IMG/VR virus record: IMGVR_UViG_3300004807_000018 | Coordinates: 1 to 64,000 of that record | Source of the DNA: a virus | Direction: 5' to 3' (one strand) | DNA: 64,000 bases | In this document: positions 17,764-24,574 of the stretch, piece after piece | How the letters are laid out: each line of letters begins with the position of its first letter | Position numbering within the stretch: position 1 is the stretch's first letter | The notes under the pieces: model-generated | What the model saw: only the letters and a program-made list of their open reading frames with translations | Told to the model about the DNA's origin: nothing | The model's database searches: none | Program-made: the position numbers and the translations under genes

Positions 17764-18744
17764 CTACCGTCCGAGAGGGGCCATGCCGAGTCCGTCGTAG
17801 CCAGGCTGGTAGTAAAACTGCCCAAAACCTGAACTCGAAGGGTCTAAGTCCTGGATTGGATCCGCATAGGCCACAGGGAGGGGCATTGCCCTCGAAAGGC
17901 TTGGCCGTGCCTGGTTGTGCGCCGCCGATGTGCCCGGGTTGTAGGGCCCGATGGAACCGCCCATAAGTCTCTCAAGTGCTTTCTTCATGCGGGCAAGCAT
18001 CGAGTGAGGATCCCGTAGCGCAGCAATCGAGTTGATGTTCGACTGAGTGACGAGCGAGTAGTTGGCCATCTGCAACGAGTCCTTCGTGTAGGCAGGGCTG
18101 CACGAAAGCACGAGGAACTGGCTGAGATCCCCGTTGGGCATCCGAAGCTGCACCGGGTCGTAAAACCGAAGCCTTCGAGGTGCCACCTGTCTTCCGTCCG
18201 TCACGTCTGTGACCAGCATCATCGGCCCAGTGAAGTTGAAGTAGAACCGCGACCAGCAAGCCTTGTCGTAGATCCTGCGAGCGCGTACGTCTACAGCCTC
18301 TTGTGTCTGAAGCTTAAAGTCGACGACCTCGATCGGCACCGCATGGCCAAAGTATTCGGGGGAACTGCCGTCCGGGAAGTGAGGATTCGTGTCTGGAAGG
18401 TTGAAGAAGTTGCACGAATCGACTTTGTAGATGGTCCGTGTGATGAGTCCGGCATCCTGGAAGCCAGCCTTCGAAGCGTTCTCCGCGACAGCCCCACCTG
18501 TGACGATGACAACGTTGCCTTCTGCCGCGTCGCGAGCAGTTACGACCGTGCCAGCTTGTACAAATCCATGCTGGATGACCTGGTCGCCGACCTTCGTCGT
18601 TCCGTAGGCAGCGCACCACTGAGGCACCCTTTCCTGCCCATCCATCGCGAGCAAGGTGGGGTGATCAATCTCGAAGATGGCCAGGTTGTTGTAGGGTGGA
18701 CGCTTTTGCTCAAGCATCCGCAGTACGCCGGTGGGAGTAGGCAT
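17764..18744 (-). CDS. Tail/baseplate protein
   Basis: A 326-aa protein beginning MPTPTGVLRMLEQKRPPY, starting on the last base of the previous stop (TAATG). The mix of strands and a C-terminal Pro/Gly/Tyr-rich tail (FGQFYYQPGYDGLG) is usual in siphovirus distal tail proteins. It may work with the 674-aa protein as a split hub. No specific family recognised. Confidence 0.65.
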   Translation of the reverse strand: MPTPTGVLRMLEQKRPPYNNLAIFEIDHPTLLAMDGQERVPQWCAAYGTTKVGDQVIQHGFVQAGTVVTARDAAEGNVVIVTGGAVAENASKAGFQDAGLITRTIYKVDSCNFFNLPDTNPHFPDGSSPEYFGHAVPIEVVDFKLQTQEAVDVRARRIYDKACWSRFYFNFTGPMMLVTDVTDGRQVAPRRLRFYDPVQLRMPNGDLSQFLVLSCSPAYTKDSLQMANYSLVTQSNINSIAALRDPHSMLARMKKALERLMGGSIGPYNPGTSAAHNQARPSLSRAMPLPVAYADPIQDLDPSSSGFGQFYYQPGYDGLGMAPLGR

Positions 18745-20768
18745 TAGCTTGCCGCCTCGTCAAAAAGCATGTAGCCGCCCGTGAAGTCGGCGCACATCTC
18801 AGACATGATGTCGATCATCTGGGTGCCGAACTCAGCGACGTATGCGTCGCCGTCTGCCGAGAACAGTTGAACGTCGAGGTCTGGCACATCGACCATCCAT
18901 GAGGGGTAGATCGTCGAAGCGCAGATCCGAATGACGTCGGTCGCCTTGAATGGCTGGCCCGTGACCGGATTGGTCCACGTCCTGAAGTTCGGCACTCGCA
19001 CCTGTGCAGCCCTTGACCACTCGCCGTCGCATTGAAGGGTGTATTCGCTCCAGTCGGTCGCCGGGTACACCTGGAACGGGCTTGAGCGGTGGATCTTGCG
19101 CGAAGCTGTACGGATGTAGCCACGGAACAGGCACGCAACGTTGCCATGCGAGTCGTACGTCGTCCAGATTGCGATTGGCAGGCGGTTGACTTCCTGGATG
19201 TACTGGAGTTCGTTCAGGTAGTCAGCCACCACCACCGTGGCGCTCTCGGCACCAGGATCGGCTTGCTGAGGGGTGATCGTAATCGACTCGACAGCGTTTT
19301 TGAGAAGTGCTGGCAGGCTGCCCCGGGCAGAAGGAATCGTGACGGGGGTAACCGGACTCGCGCCGGCGTAAACAACCGTGCGATCGACTTCGTAGCCCGT
19401 GATCGTCGGAGTTTGAGAGAAGTCGGAGTTCGAATTAAGCGTGAACTCCAGTTGAATGTATCGCTGGCCGACTCCGGAGATCGTCGTGGGCACAAAGGAG
19501 ATCGTTGCGACCTGGCCTGTCTTTGTGTTGGTCGTCGTCAGTCCCGAATTGACGGCGAGCATTGTGCCGTTCTCGTCGTAGGCTTTGACGTTCCAAGACG
19601 TACCGGATGGAAGGACGCCCGAAAGGTACACATAGATCGGCTCGTCGGTCGTGATCGCGTGCTGGAAGCACAGGTAGTCGTCGCGAATGGTCGCGCTTGC
19701 GTAATAGATATGGCGCGAAACCTGGATAGATGCTCTGCAGTCGCGAGCAAGATCTACTCGAATCGGAACCTTGGTCGTCGGCTGGTCCGAGAGGCGCGGA
19801 ACGTTGTAGGTCGGCACGTCTCCAGTCGCAGTCTTGATCGCCGCGTGAGCTAGGCCCACCATGGCGTCGATGGTGCCGTAATGGCCGGGAGTGACCGTCC
19901 AACCCGCCTGGTTGAACGTGATACGGTCACCCTGGTAGTTCTCGTGGGCGTCCTGCCACATTCGCGACTTGACGCAGATTCGTTCAACTCCCCATGAGAC
20001 AGCGTTGGCGTTATAGCGCCAGGGGAAGCTAAACCGCTTCTTCCACGTTTGGTTGTTGAGCAGCTCGTAAACGTAGGCCTTTCCGTCGCCTCGAATCTTG
20101 GCGCAGTAGTCGCCCGTGCCAAGAAGGCCAGAATCGTTGACCGCTGCCTGATCGGATCCCGCAGGACCCATAAAGTAAAGGTTCGCTAGTGTGGACCTAG
20201 GCGAGATCGCCGATCCAGGAGCGATAAACAGGAACGTGATATCGTCCCACGGGTTCACCGCGGACGTTGAGGAAACCAACACTCGGTCAAGCGGGACAAG
20301 GTCCTCTGAAGGGTTAGGGCCAGGAAACGCCGCCTGGTCGCTCGACATCGCATTGTTGCCCCAGTTGGTCTCAGACGTCGGGTAGCGTGCCGTGAGGTAC
20401 GGTGCGCCCGTTGTCTGTACGCCCGAGCCGTACGACATCCCAGGGATCGTCTCCTGCGTGAATGCCGGAGCTTCGAACATGTAGCTCCCAGCCGACGCGT
20501 TGCCCGCAGCGGGAGTGAGCACGCCTGACTGAGCAGCAGTCAGCCACGTCGCGGATCCTGGGTCAAGCTGGTAGGAAGCAATTTGCCAGCCAATTCGAGG
20601 AGCCAGAATCGCGTCACTGATGACTGCGGCATTCGAGTGGCACATCTGGTCCGCATCGCGCTGAATGCTCACCCACGGCTGTAGAGTGCCCGGAAGGTAG
20701 TCACCAAACACGACGTAGGTCGTGCGATCGGCAAAGGTGCCAATGGGGGACACAAGAGGCGTTGGCAT
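18744..20768 (-). CDS. Distal tail / hub-like protein
   Basis: A 674-aa protein, the first tail gene downstream of the accessory island. Several beta-sandwich-like regions are visible: WVSIQRDADQMCHSN, RYIQLEFTLNSNSDFS-type strands, then LPIAIWTTYDSHGNVACLFRGYI, which resembles receptor-proximal hub domains. No Shine-Dalgarno or -10 box is evident before the ATG, which follows the terminator at 20782-20812 by 13 nt; the source of its transcription is unclear. Confidence 0.7.
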   Translation of the reverse strand: MPTPLVSPIGTFADRTTYVVFGDYLPGTLQPWVSIQRDADQMCHSNAAVISDAILAPRIGWQIASYQLDPGSATWLTAAQSGVLTPAAGNASAGSYMFEAPAFTQETIPGMSYGSGVQTTGAPYLTARYPTSETNWGNNAMSSDQAAFPGPNPSEDLVPLDRVLVSSTSAVNPWDDITFLFIAPGSAISPRSTLANLYFMGPAGSDQAAVNDSGLLGTGDYCAKIRGDGKAYVYELLNNQTWKKRFSFPWRYNANAVSWGVERICVKSRMWQDAHENYQGDRITFNQAGWTVTPGHYGTIDAMVGLAHAAIKTATGDVPTYNVPRLSDQPTTKVPIRVDLARDCRASIQVSRHIYYASATIRDDYLCFQHAITTDEPIYVYLSGVLPSGTSWNVKAYDENGTMLAVNSGLTTTNTKTGQVATISFVPTTISGVGQRYIQLEFTLNSNSDFSQTPTITGYEVDRTVVYAGASPVTPVTIPSARGSLPALLKNAVESITITPQQADPGAESATVVVADYLNELQYIQEVNRLPIAIWTTYDSHGNVACLFRGYIRTASRKIHRSSPFQVYPATDWSEYTLQCDGEWSRAAQVRVPNFRTWTNPVTGQPFKATDVIRICASTIYPSWMVDVPDLDVQLFSADGDAYVAEFGTQMIDIMSEMCADFTGGYMLFDEAAS

Positions 20769-20781
20769 GGCGGTCGAAATG

Positions 20782-20812
20782 AAAAAGGCCCACGCCGTTT
20801 AGGGCATGGGCC
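20782..20812 (-). terminator. Rho-independent terminator closing the accessory island
   Basis: GGCCCACGCC pairs with GGGCATGGGCC (10 bp, one G·U on the minus strand) and is followed by TTTTT on the minus strand. It lies between the small gene at 20842-21021 and the 674-aa tail gene. Confidence 0.85.
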
Positions 20813-20841
20813 TTGTCGATAGATGTGCGGGCTAGTGGACT

Positions 20842-21021
20842 CTAGTCAAGAATTTCGGATGCCAGAGCGGCTATCCCTTTCAGGATGAGCGGAGTGTCCG
20901 GGTTCGTGGCCCGTCGCTGCGCTTCTCTCATGAGCGCCACCATACGGGGATTGCTTTTGAGCTTTTGGCAAGCATCCTGATATGCGGCTTCGGACATCGG
21001 CTCCAAACTAATACTGTTCAT
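20842..21021 (-). CDS. 59-aa hypothetical protein
   Basis: A short ORF, ATG at 21021 and TAG at 20842-20844. The product begins MNSISLEPMSEAAYQDACQK and ends LILKGIAALASEILD; it is helical, with a KLKSNPRMVALMREAQRR middle. Amino-acid composition and its fit between a terminator and the next gene support coding. Function unknown. Confidence 0.6.
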   Translation of the reverse strand: MNSISLEPMSEAAYQDACQKLKSNPRMVALMREAQRRATNPDTPLILKGIAALASEILD

Positions 21022-21060
21022 CGGGGTCTCGTCAGGGTCTTTTGATCGTCCGATTAGGAT

Positions 21061-21582
21061 CTATGAATTCTTGATAACGTAGATCCTCGCCGCGTTAACA
21101 GACTTTCTAAGCTTCCGGTTTTCCTCGGTAAGTTCGCTAATTCGATCTGCCAAGCGGTTGTTTTCTTTTATGACGTCGAGATAAAGCGCGTGCGAACTAT
21201 CAAGATCAAACATGATGTCCCGAGCGATATTTGACCCATCAGCTTCGCCTGTGGCGACTCCTTCCACCTCTCTGGCTGGAATCGTCTCACACTTTTCATT
21301 AGTTTCGCTGTATCCCGCCAATCGGATCCATAATGCGATTTTCTCGGGGTTTGGTAAGGATTCTAAGCTGTGAAATCGACGCCACAAAGAATCTTGTAAC
21401 CTGTGAAGTCGACGATAAAGACTTGGGCTAGTCCAGTATTCAAGGACTGCAGATTTGATTGTTGTGTATTCAGATTTAGGGATTTTTCCGGAGTAGCTCG
21501 CAAACACAAAAGAAGCTTCTTCGTCCAAGCTCCTAAATTGGCGACGGTTGAACTGAGTGTCATGGTAGTTGATTCTTAGCAT
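21061..21582 (-). CDS. Hypothetical protein with C-terminal coiled coil
   Basis: A 173-aa protein. The last 45 residues form a likely coiled coil (VIKENNRLADRISELTEE with leucines at heptad spacing). It appears more AT-rich than the tail genes, suggesting separate origin. The start overlaps the previous stop as ATGCTAA, so it is translationally coupled. Domain unknown. Confidence 0.65.
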   Translation of the reverse strand: MLRINYHDTQFNRRQFRSLDEEASFVFASYSGKIPKSEYTTIKSAVLEYWTSPSLYRRLHRLQDSLWRRFHSLESLPNPEKIALWIRLAGYSETNEKCETIPAREVEGVATGEADGSNIARDIMFDLDSSHALYLDVIKENNRLADRISELTEENRKLRKSVNAARIYVIKNS

Positions 21583-21776
21583 ACTAATCGCATCCCGTTG
21601 CTTATCCCGTCCATCGTCTCTCCCTGCTCGCTGGCCGCGCTGTTATCATAAAAAAGGCTTATCGGAAAGGTTCCCGCGCCTTCTTGAGGACTTGTGACGA
21701 CCTTATCGACGGCGCACCCTTTCTTCGCTCCGCACGATAAGCAAACGTTATGAAACACCGCTTTTAACCAGTTCAT
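21576..21776 (-). CDS. Hypothetical small protein
   Basis: A 66-aa reading from MNWLKAV, with GGAG 6-7 nt upstream; an alternative ATG at 21788 has no ribosome site. It contains CLSCGAKKGC, a possible metal knuckle. Coupled to the coiled-coil gene. Confidence 0.5.
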   Translation of the reverse strand: MNWLKAVFHNVCLSCGAKKGCAVDKVVTSPQEGAGTFPISLFYDNSAASEQGETMDGISNGMRLVC

Positions 21777-21855
21777 AGGAGTCTCCATGCGCCAAGCGTT
21801 TTCGTGCGCTTCGCGCGGTCGCCCTAAAGGGCTGAAATCTGAGGATTGGCTTTGC

Positions 21856-21888
21856 CGCCCTTCACTTCTAGTCCAGAAGTGAAGGGCG
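21856..21888. other. Strong hairpin after the 149-aa paralogue
   Basis: A perfect 14-bp stem (CGCCCTTCACTTCT with AGAAGTGAAGGGCG) and a 5-nt loop lie 10 nt after the stop of the minus-strand gene at 21898. No U-tract follows on either strand, so terminator, RNA-processing site or stabiliser are all possible. Confidence 0.6.
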
Positions 21889-21897
21889 TCTAGCAGA

Positions 21898-22347
21898 CTA
21901 CGAGAAGGGCAAAACTTCGACTTCGAGCGCGTTCCGCGCGTCCGTGGCTACGTCCACCCTGCACGGGTAGCCAGGCGGATACCCGGCGACTGAAAGCCAG
22001 CCTTCGACAAGTTGTCCAGGGATGTCAGCCCCGATGCACTCTTCGAGCAAGTAGCCCTTGCGAGCCGTGAGGGTGAAATGTCCACCGTACGACAGATCGC
22101 GCAGCGTCCAGTTGTGGACCTTCCGGTCGTCAAACCAAACCTCAAGGGTCGCTTCTGTCTGGCTTACGTCGACATGCCCTTCGAGTCTGATCTTCGACTG
22201 GTCGAATCTGTAGGTTCGGTCAAGAACTCGACTCAGCGATGCCTGGACTTCAGGGAACCGCACGAGGTCGATCTCGTTGCCCCGTGCGGGGCGATGACAA
22301 TTCACATATGGGCTCGAGATTTTCTTTCTCGGCTTTTTCTCGCTCAC
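21898..22347 (-). CDS. 150-aa paralogue A of island
   Basis: A 149-aa protein starting GTG (MSEKKPRKKISSPYV) with AAGGAG 7-8 nt upstream. It aligns along its whole length with the protein at 23759-24211: shared segments include EIDLVRFPEVQASL (EIDLAHYPEAQASL), WFDDRKVHNWTLRDLSYGG (WFGERRVHYWNLKDLAYGG) and YPPGYPCRVDV (YPAGYPCRIDV). Family not recognised; the basic N-terminus followed by a beta-rich body could bind nucleic acid. A -10 box TATACT (minus strand, 22394-22389) gives it its own promoter. Confidence 0.75.
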   Translation of the reverse strand: MSEKKPRKKISSPYVNCHRPARGNEIDLVRFPEVQASLSRVLDRTYRFDQSKIRLEGHVDVSQTEATLEVWFDDRKVHNWTLRDLSYGGHFTLTARKGYLLEECIGADIPGQLVEGWLSVAGYPPGYPCRVDVATDARNALEVEVLPFS

Positions 22348-22360
22348 GTAATATCTCCTT

Positions 22361-22394
22361 CAACAGGTACCTTCCTGTTGGTGAGATTAGTATA
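22361..22394 (-). promoter_or_regulatory. Promoter and 5'-UTR hairpin of paralogue A
   Basis: On the minus strand TATACT occupies 22394-22389 with no clear -35. A 7-bp hairpin (CAACAGG/CCTGTTG, 22361-22380) then lies directly before the AAGGAG ribosome site, so it would form at the very 5' end of the mRNA and could be a protein-binding or stability element. Confidence 0.5.
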
Positions 22395-22401
22395 CAAACT
22401 T

Positions 22402-23232
22402 CTACTTGTTTTGGAGTCCGATTTCAACGGCGTCTTTCTCTGACCACTTCTTCTGCAGCCAGATGAGGCCCTTGCCCGTAACAAGGGTTCGGCAGTAAAC
22501 GTGCGTTTCACCTGTCTTAGCGTGCTTGTAGGACTTTTCCACAACCCGGAAGTAGCCACGCTCCACATACTCTTGCTTCGGCACCCAAGAGCGCCCTTCC
22601 ATCATCACGATGCCTTGCGCCTGAAGGAACTTCCACAACCGCTGCTCGCCGGTCTTCAGCACCTTGGCAACCTCGTTAACCACCTGAGCCTCGACTGCGC
22701 CCGCTACGTGGTCATGGAACTCCACGACAGGAGCAAGCGCCTTCATCTTCATCTCTAGCGCCTCTTTGGCCTCCAGTTCGGCGGCATAAGCTCGCAGCGC
22801 CTCAGGCAGAGACTTCGGCAGATCGGTCTTGAGCTCCGCCTCACGGGTCTTAATCGCGAAGTAGGTTTGAGCGGCTGCAATCTCGGGCTTGCGAGGATCG
22901 CCGTTCATCGCCACGAGGTAAGCAGCGTAGCGGGTCAGGTGGAAATCGGCTACGGGTATCTGTATCCCGCCGTGTCGATTGCGACTGTCCTTGATTTTCG
23001 TGGCGTCACGAAAAGCTAGAACTACATCTTGTCCAACGTTCGAGGCGGCTGCCCTTGCGCGGTCGATGCTCTCGGAGAAGTTTTCCCACCGGTCGTACCC
23101 AAGAATGGGCATCAAGTCTCGAGCGCTCCAATACTCGGAGCCGTCTTCTCGCACTTTCCGAATCAAGTCAAACGGAGACGTAATGGCGGAGGATTGACCT
23201 CCTGTGGCAAGATAGGTTTCTTTTGTGTTCAT
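22402..23232 (-). CDS. DinD/BRO-type antirepressor with KilAC domain
   Basis: A 276-aa protein from MNTKETY (GAGGGGG upstream); a 17-residue upstream extension is not convincing. Residues about 17-135 match the DNA-damage-inducible D/BRO-N-like fold: SPFDLIRKVREDGSEYW, ARDLMPILGYDRWENF, NRHGGIQIPVADFHLTRYAAY. Residues about 160-270 match the phage antirepressor KilAC domain (WKFLQAQGIVMMEGRSWVPK, ARTLVTGKGL-like CRTLVTGKGLIWLQKKW). Such proteins relieve repression or switch phage programmes. Its presence in an island rather than in a lysogeny module, with no repressor or integrase nearby, is notable. Confidence 0.88.
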   Translation of the reverse strand: MNTKETYLATGGQSSAITSPFDLIRKVREDGSEYWSARDLMPILGYDRWENFSESIDRARAAASNVGQDVVLAFRDATKIKDSRNRHGGIQIPVADFHLTRYAAYLVAMNGDPRKPEIAAAQTYFAIKTREAELKTDLPKSLPEALRAYAAELEAKEALEMKMKALAPVVEFHDHVAGAVEAQVVNEVAKVLKTGEQRLWKFLQAQGIVMMEGRSWVPKQEYVERGYFRVVEKSYKHAKTGETHVYCRTLVTGKGLIWLQKKWSEKDAVEIGLQNK

Positions 23233-23264
23233 GGCTGTTACCCCCTCGTACGGGTATTGGCTCA

Positions 23265-23289
23265 CGGGCGGTGGTAACGACACCGCCCG
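23265..23289. other. Hairpin upstream of the antirepressor
   Basis: CGGGCGGTG pairs with CACCGCCCG around a 7-nt loop, 32 nt before the antirepressor start on its template side. It may sit in the 5'-UTR of that gene or terminate plus-strand transcripts (CTTTGTT follows). Confidence 0.5.
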
Positions 23290-23325
23290 CTTTGTTCTAG
23301 AACCAGGGCCGAGCCTAGGCCCAAA

Positions 23326-23367
23326 TCATGAGTGCTCGTTAAAAGGCGCTACGTCGATCGACATGCA
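23326..23367 (-). pseudogene. Vestigial 3' end of a third 150-aa paralogue
   Basis: Read on the minus strand this fragment encodes MSIDVAPFN followed by EHS and a stop. The first nine residues are identical to the C-terminus of the gene at 23759-24211, and the DNA shares GCTACGTCGATCGACATGC apart from synonymous changes in the Ala, Pro and Phe codons. No homology remains upstream of the fragment, where hairpin repeats begin. It is therefore a truncated gene copy. Confidence 0.6.
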
Positions 23368-23376
23368 ATTTCGTGC

Positions 23377-23471
23377 TCCCCGATATTGGGGACCTCAAAT
23401 CTTCATAGTCGACGCTCAGGACGTACTCGGTTCTGACTCCTCGATTTCCCGCTCCCCGATTTTGGGGAGCG
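23377..23471. repeat. Two copies of a CTCCCCGAT hairpin
   Basis: GCTCCCCGATATTGGGGA at 23375-23392 and GCTCCCCGATTTTGGGGAGC at 23451-23470 are near-identical short hairpins (5-bp and 8-bp stems, 6-nt AT loop) in the same orientation, 60 nt apart. They are in the gene-free tract 23368-23758, which holds no other ORF I can support. Confidence 0.6.
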
Positions 23472-23611
23472 GTGTCCTCATATGTCGCATAGCCAGCGCC
23501 GTCCACAAAACCGTATTGATGGAACCGATCTCGTGGCGAACGATTGCCGAGTTTAAGATGTGATTGCTCAAAATTGTCCTCGCAAATAGAACGACAAAAA
23601 TGCCCAAAAGG

Positions 23612-23655
23612 GGCACCAGATCATTTTCCCGGCGCCGGGAAAATGATCTGGTGCC
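23612..23655. repeat. Perfect 44-bp palindrome (copy 1 of a 30-bp palindromic repeat)
   Basis: Both 22-base halves are exact reverse complements, centred between 23633 and 23634 at GGC|GCC. The inner 30 bp (23619-23648) starts GATCATTTTCCCGG and shares its ends and length with the repeat at 23679-23708. It is non-coding; ORFs crossing it are artefacts of palindromy. Confidence 0.8.
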
Positions 23656-23678
23656 AGTCGCCGAGCCTGTCCGTGGCG

Positions 23679-23708
23679 GATCATCTTGCTGGTGTCAGCA
23701 AGATGATC
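23679..23708. repeat. 30-bp palindromic repeat, copy 2, covarying with copy 1
   Basis: GATCATCTTGCT / AGCAAGATGATC arms around GGTGTC. Compared with copy 1 it differs at eight positions, and six of these form three compensated base pairs (7:24 T-A to C-G, 10:21 C-G to G-C, 12:19 C-G to T-A). The stem is extended by TGGC/GCCA with one bulged base. Confidence 0.75.
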
Positions 23709-23758
23709 GCCATCCTCGATGACCAAGTCTTTCGCGTGTGTGTTCATCGTCGTCAGCG

Positions 23759-24211
23759 CTAGTTGAAGGGAGCTACGTCGATCGACATGCCGTTCTTGGC
23801 GTCTACAGACACGTCGATTCGGCAGGGATAACCTGCGGGATATCCCGACACTTCTAGCCACTCATTGGCGAATCGGTCTGGCAGATTGCGCTTTGCGCTT
23901 GCATCTAGCGACCTTCCGGGGCGAGCGATCACGACAAAGTCGCCACCGTAAGCGAGGTCCTTTAGGTTCCAGTAGTGGACTCTTCTTTCTCCAAACCAGA
24001 CTTCAAGATCGGCTTCGGTTTCGCCAGGGTTGACGATCCCGCTGATCTTCAAATCGTCAAGATTGAATCCGTAGGTCTTTTCCAAGATTCGCTTTAGCGA
24101 TGCTTGTGCCTCTGGATAATGGGCAAGGTCAATTTCTCCGACCGTGACCGGGCGTCCGATTTTGACGAAAGGACTAATACTCTTTGCCTTGGCTGTTACA
24201 CTCTTCATGTG
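23759..24211 (-). CDS. 150-aa paralogue B of island
   Basis: A 150-aa protein taken from MKSVTAKAKS because that start aligns with the start of paralogue A; the frame extends 15 codons upstream to an ATG at 24256. About half of the residues match paralogue A across the length. No family recognised; the conserved YGGDFVVIARPGRSL and EVSGYPAGYPCRIDV blocks suggest one compact beta-rich domain. Transcription probably starts from the minus-strand TATAAT at 24293-24288, shared back-to-back with the ribbon-helix-helix gene. Confidence 0.75.
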   Translation of the reverse strand, partial: HMKSVTAKAKSISPFVKIGRPVTVGEIDLAHYPEAQASLKRILEKTYGFNLDDLKISGIVNPGETEADLEVWFGERRVHYWNLKDLAYGGDFVVIARPGRSLDASAKRNLPDRFANEWLEVSGYPAGYPCRIDVSVDAKNGMSIDVAPFN

Positions 24212-24287
24212 CTTGCGCTCAGTTCGCAGGCATCGCGCCTCGGGATGGTCGAGCATCGCCGGGGCTTTTCTTTGCCTGACTGATCGT

Positions 24288-24325
24288 ATTATACACGTAT
24301 ATAAACGTATTCATGCGTGTATAAT
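24288..24325. promoter_or_regulatory. Divergent promoter pair formed by one inverted repeat
   Basis: ATTATACACG (24288-24297) and CGTGTATAAT (24316-24325) are perfect inverted arms 18 bp apart. The right arm carries TATAAT at 24320-24325, 6 nt before the ATG at 24332; the left arm carries the same -10 box for the minus strand. Between them ACGTAT occurs twice. A repressor binding here would control both genes; the adjacent ribbon-helix-helix protein is the natural candidate. Confidence 0.7.
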
Positions 24326-24331
24326 GCTTTT

Positions 24332-24553
24332 ATGAGCGATATGACGCTAAAATCATCCATGCCTCGGAAGGCCACGGGAATCAAGCGAAAGCCAGTCACT
24401 GTCACCCTAGACACGGACACAAGAACCAAGCTTGAATTTGTCGCCTCCGAATACGGGTATAGCTTGAGTCTGTTCCTTGAACGAGCCGGCTTGTGGTACG
24501 CCAAAGAGATCGAAAAGGACCCTTCTAAACTGCGCCAGCCTGCGGAAGACTGA
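24332..24553 (+). CDS. Ribbon-helix-helix-like regulator, leaderless
   Basis: A 73-aa protein starting MSDMTLKSSMPRKATG. The start is set by TATAAT-N6-ATG, with no ribosome binding site. KRKPVTVTLDTDTRTKLEFVASEYGYSLSLFLERAG reads as a beta strand followed by two helices, the Arc/CopG-like fold. It lies divergent from paralogue B across the operator-like repeat and is likely to autoregulate. Confidence 0.7.
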   Translation: MSDMTLKSSMPRKATGIKRKPVTVTLDTDTRTKLEFVASEYGYSLSLFLERAGLWYAKEIEKDPSKLRQPAED

Positions 24554-24562
24554 CTCGTGGCG

Positions 24563-24568
24563 TAAAAT
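24563..24568 (+). promoter_or_regulatory. -10 box of a leaderless gene
   Basis: TAAAAT ends 6 nt before the GTG start at 24575, the same spacing as at 354-366 and 24320-24332. No ribosome binding site or -35 box is visible. Confidence 0.6.
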
Positions 24569-24574
24569 GCCGTC

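Noticed and set aside
19089-19853. A 254-codon plus-strand ORF in the tail region
   Set aside because: Antisense to the hub-like gene with Arg/Val-rich sequence and no start signal.
23544-23861. Overlapping ORFs containing DHFPGAGKMI and DHLAGVSKMI on both strands
   Set aside because: The peptides come from the palindromic repeats read in either direction, not from genes.
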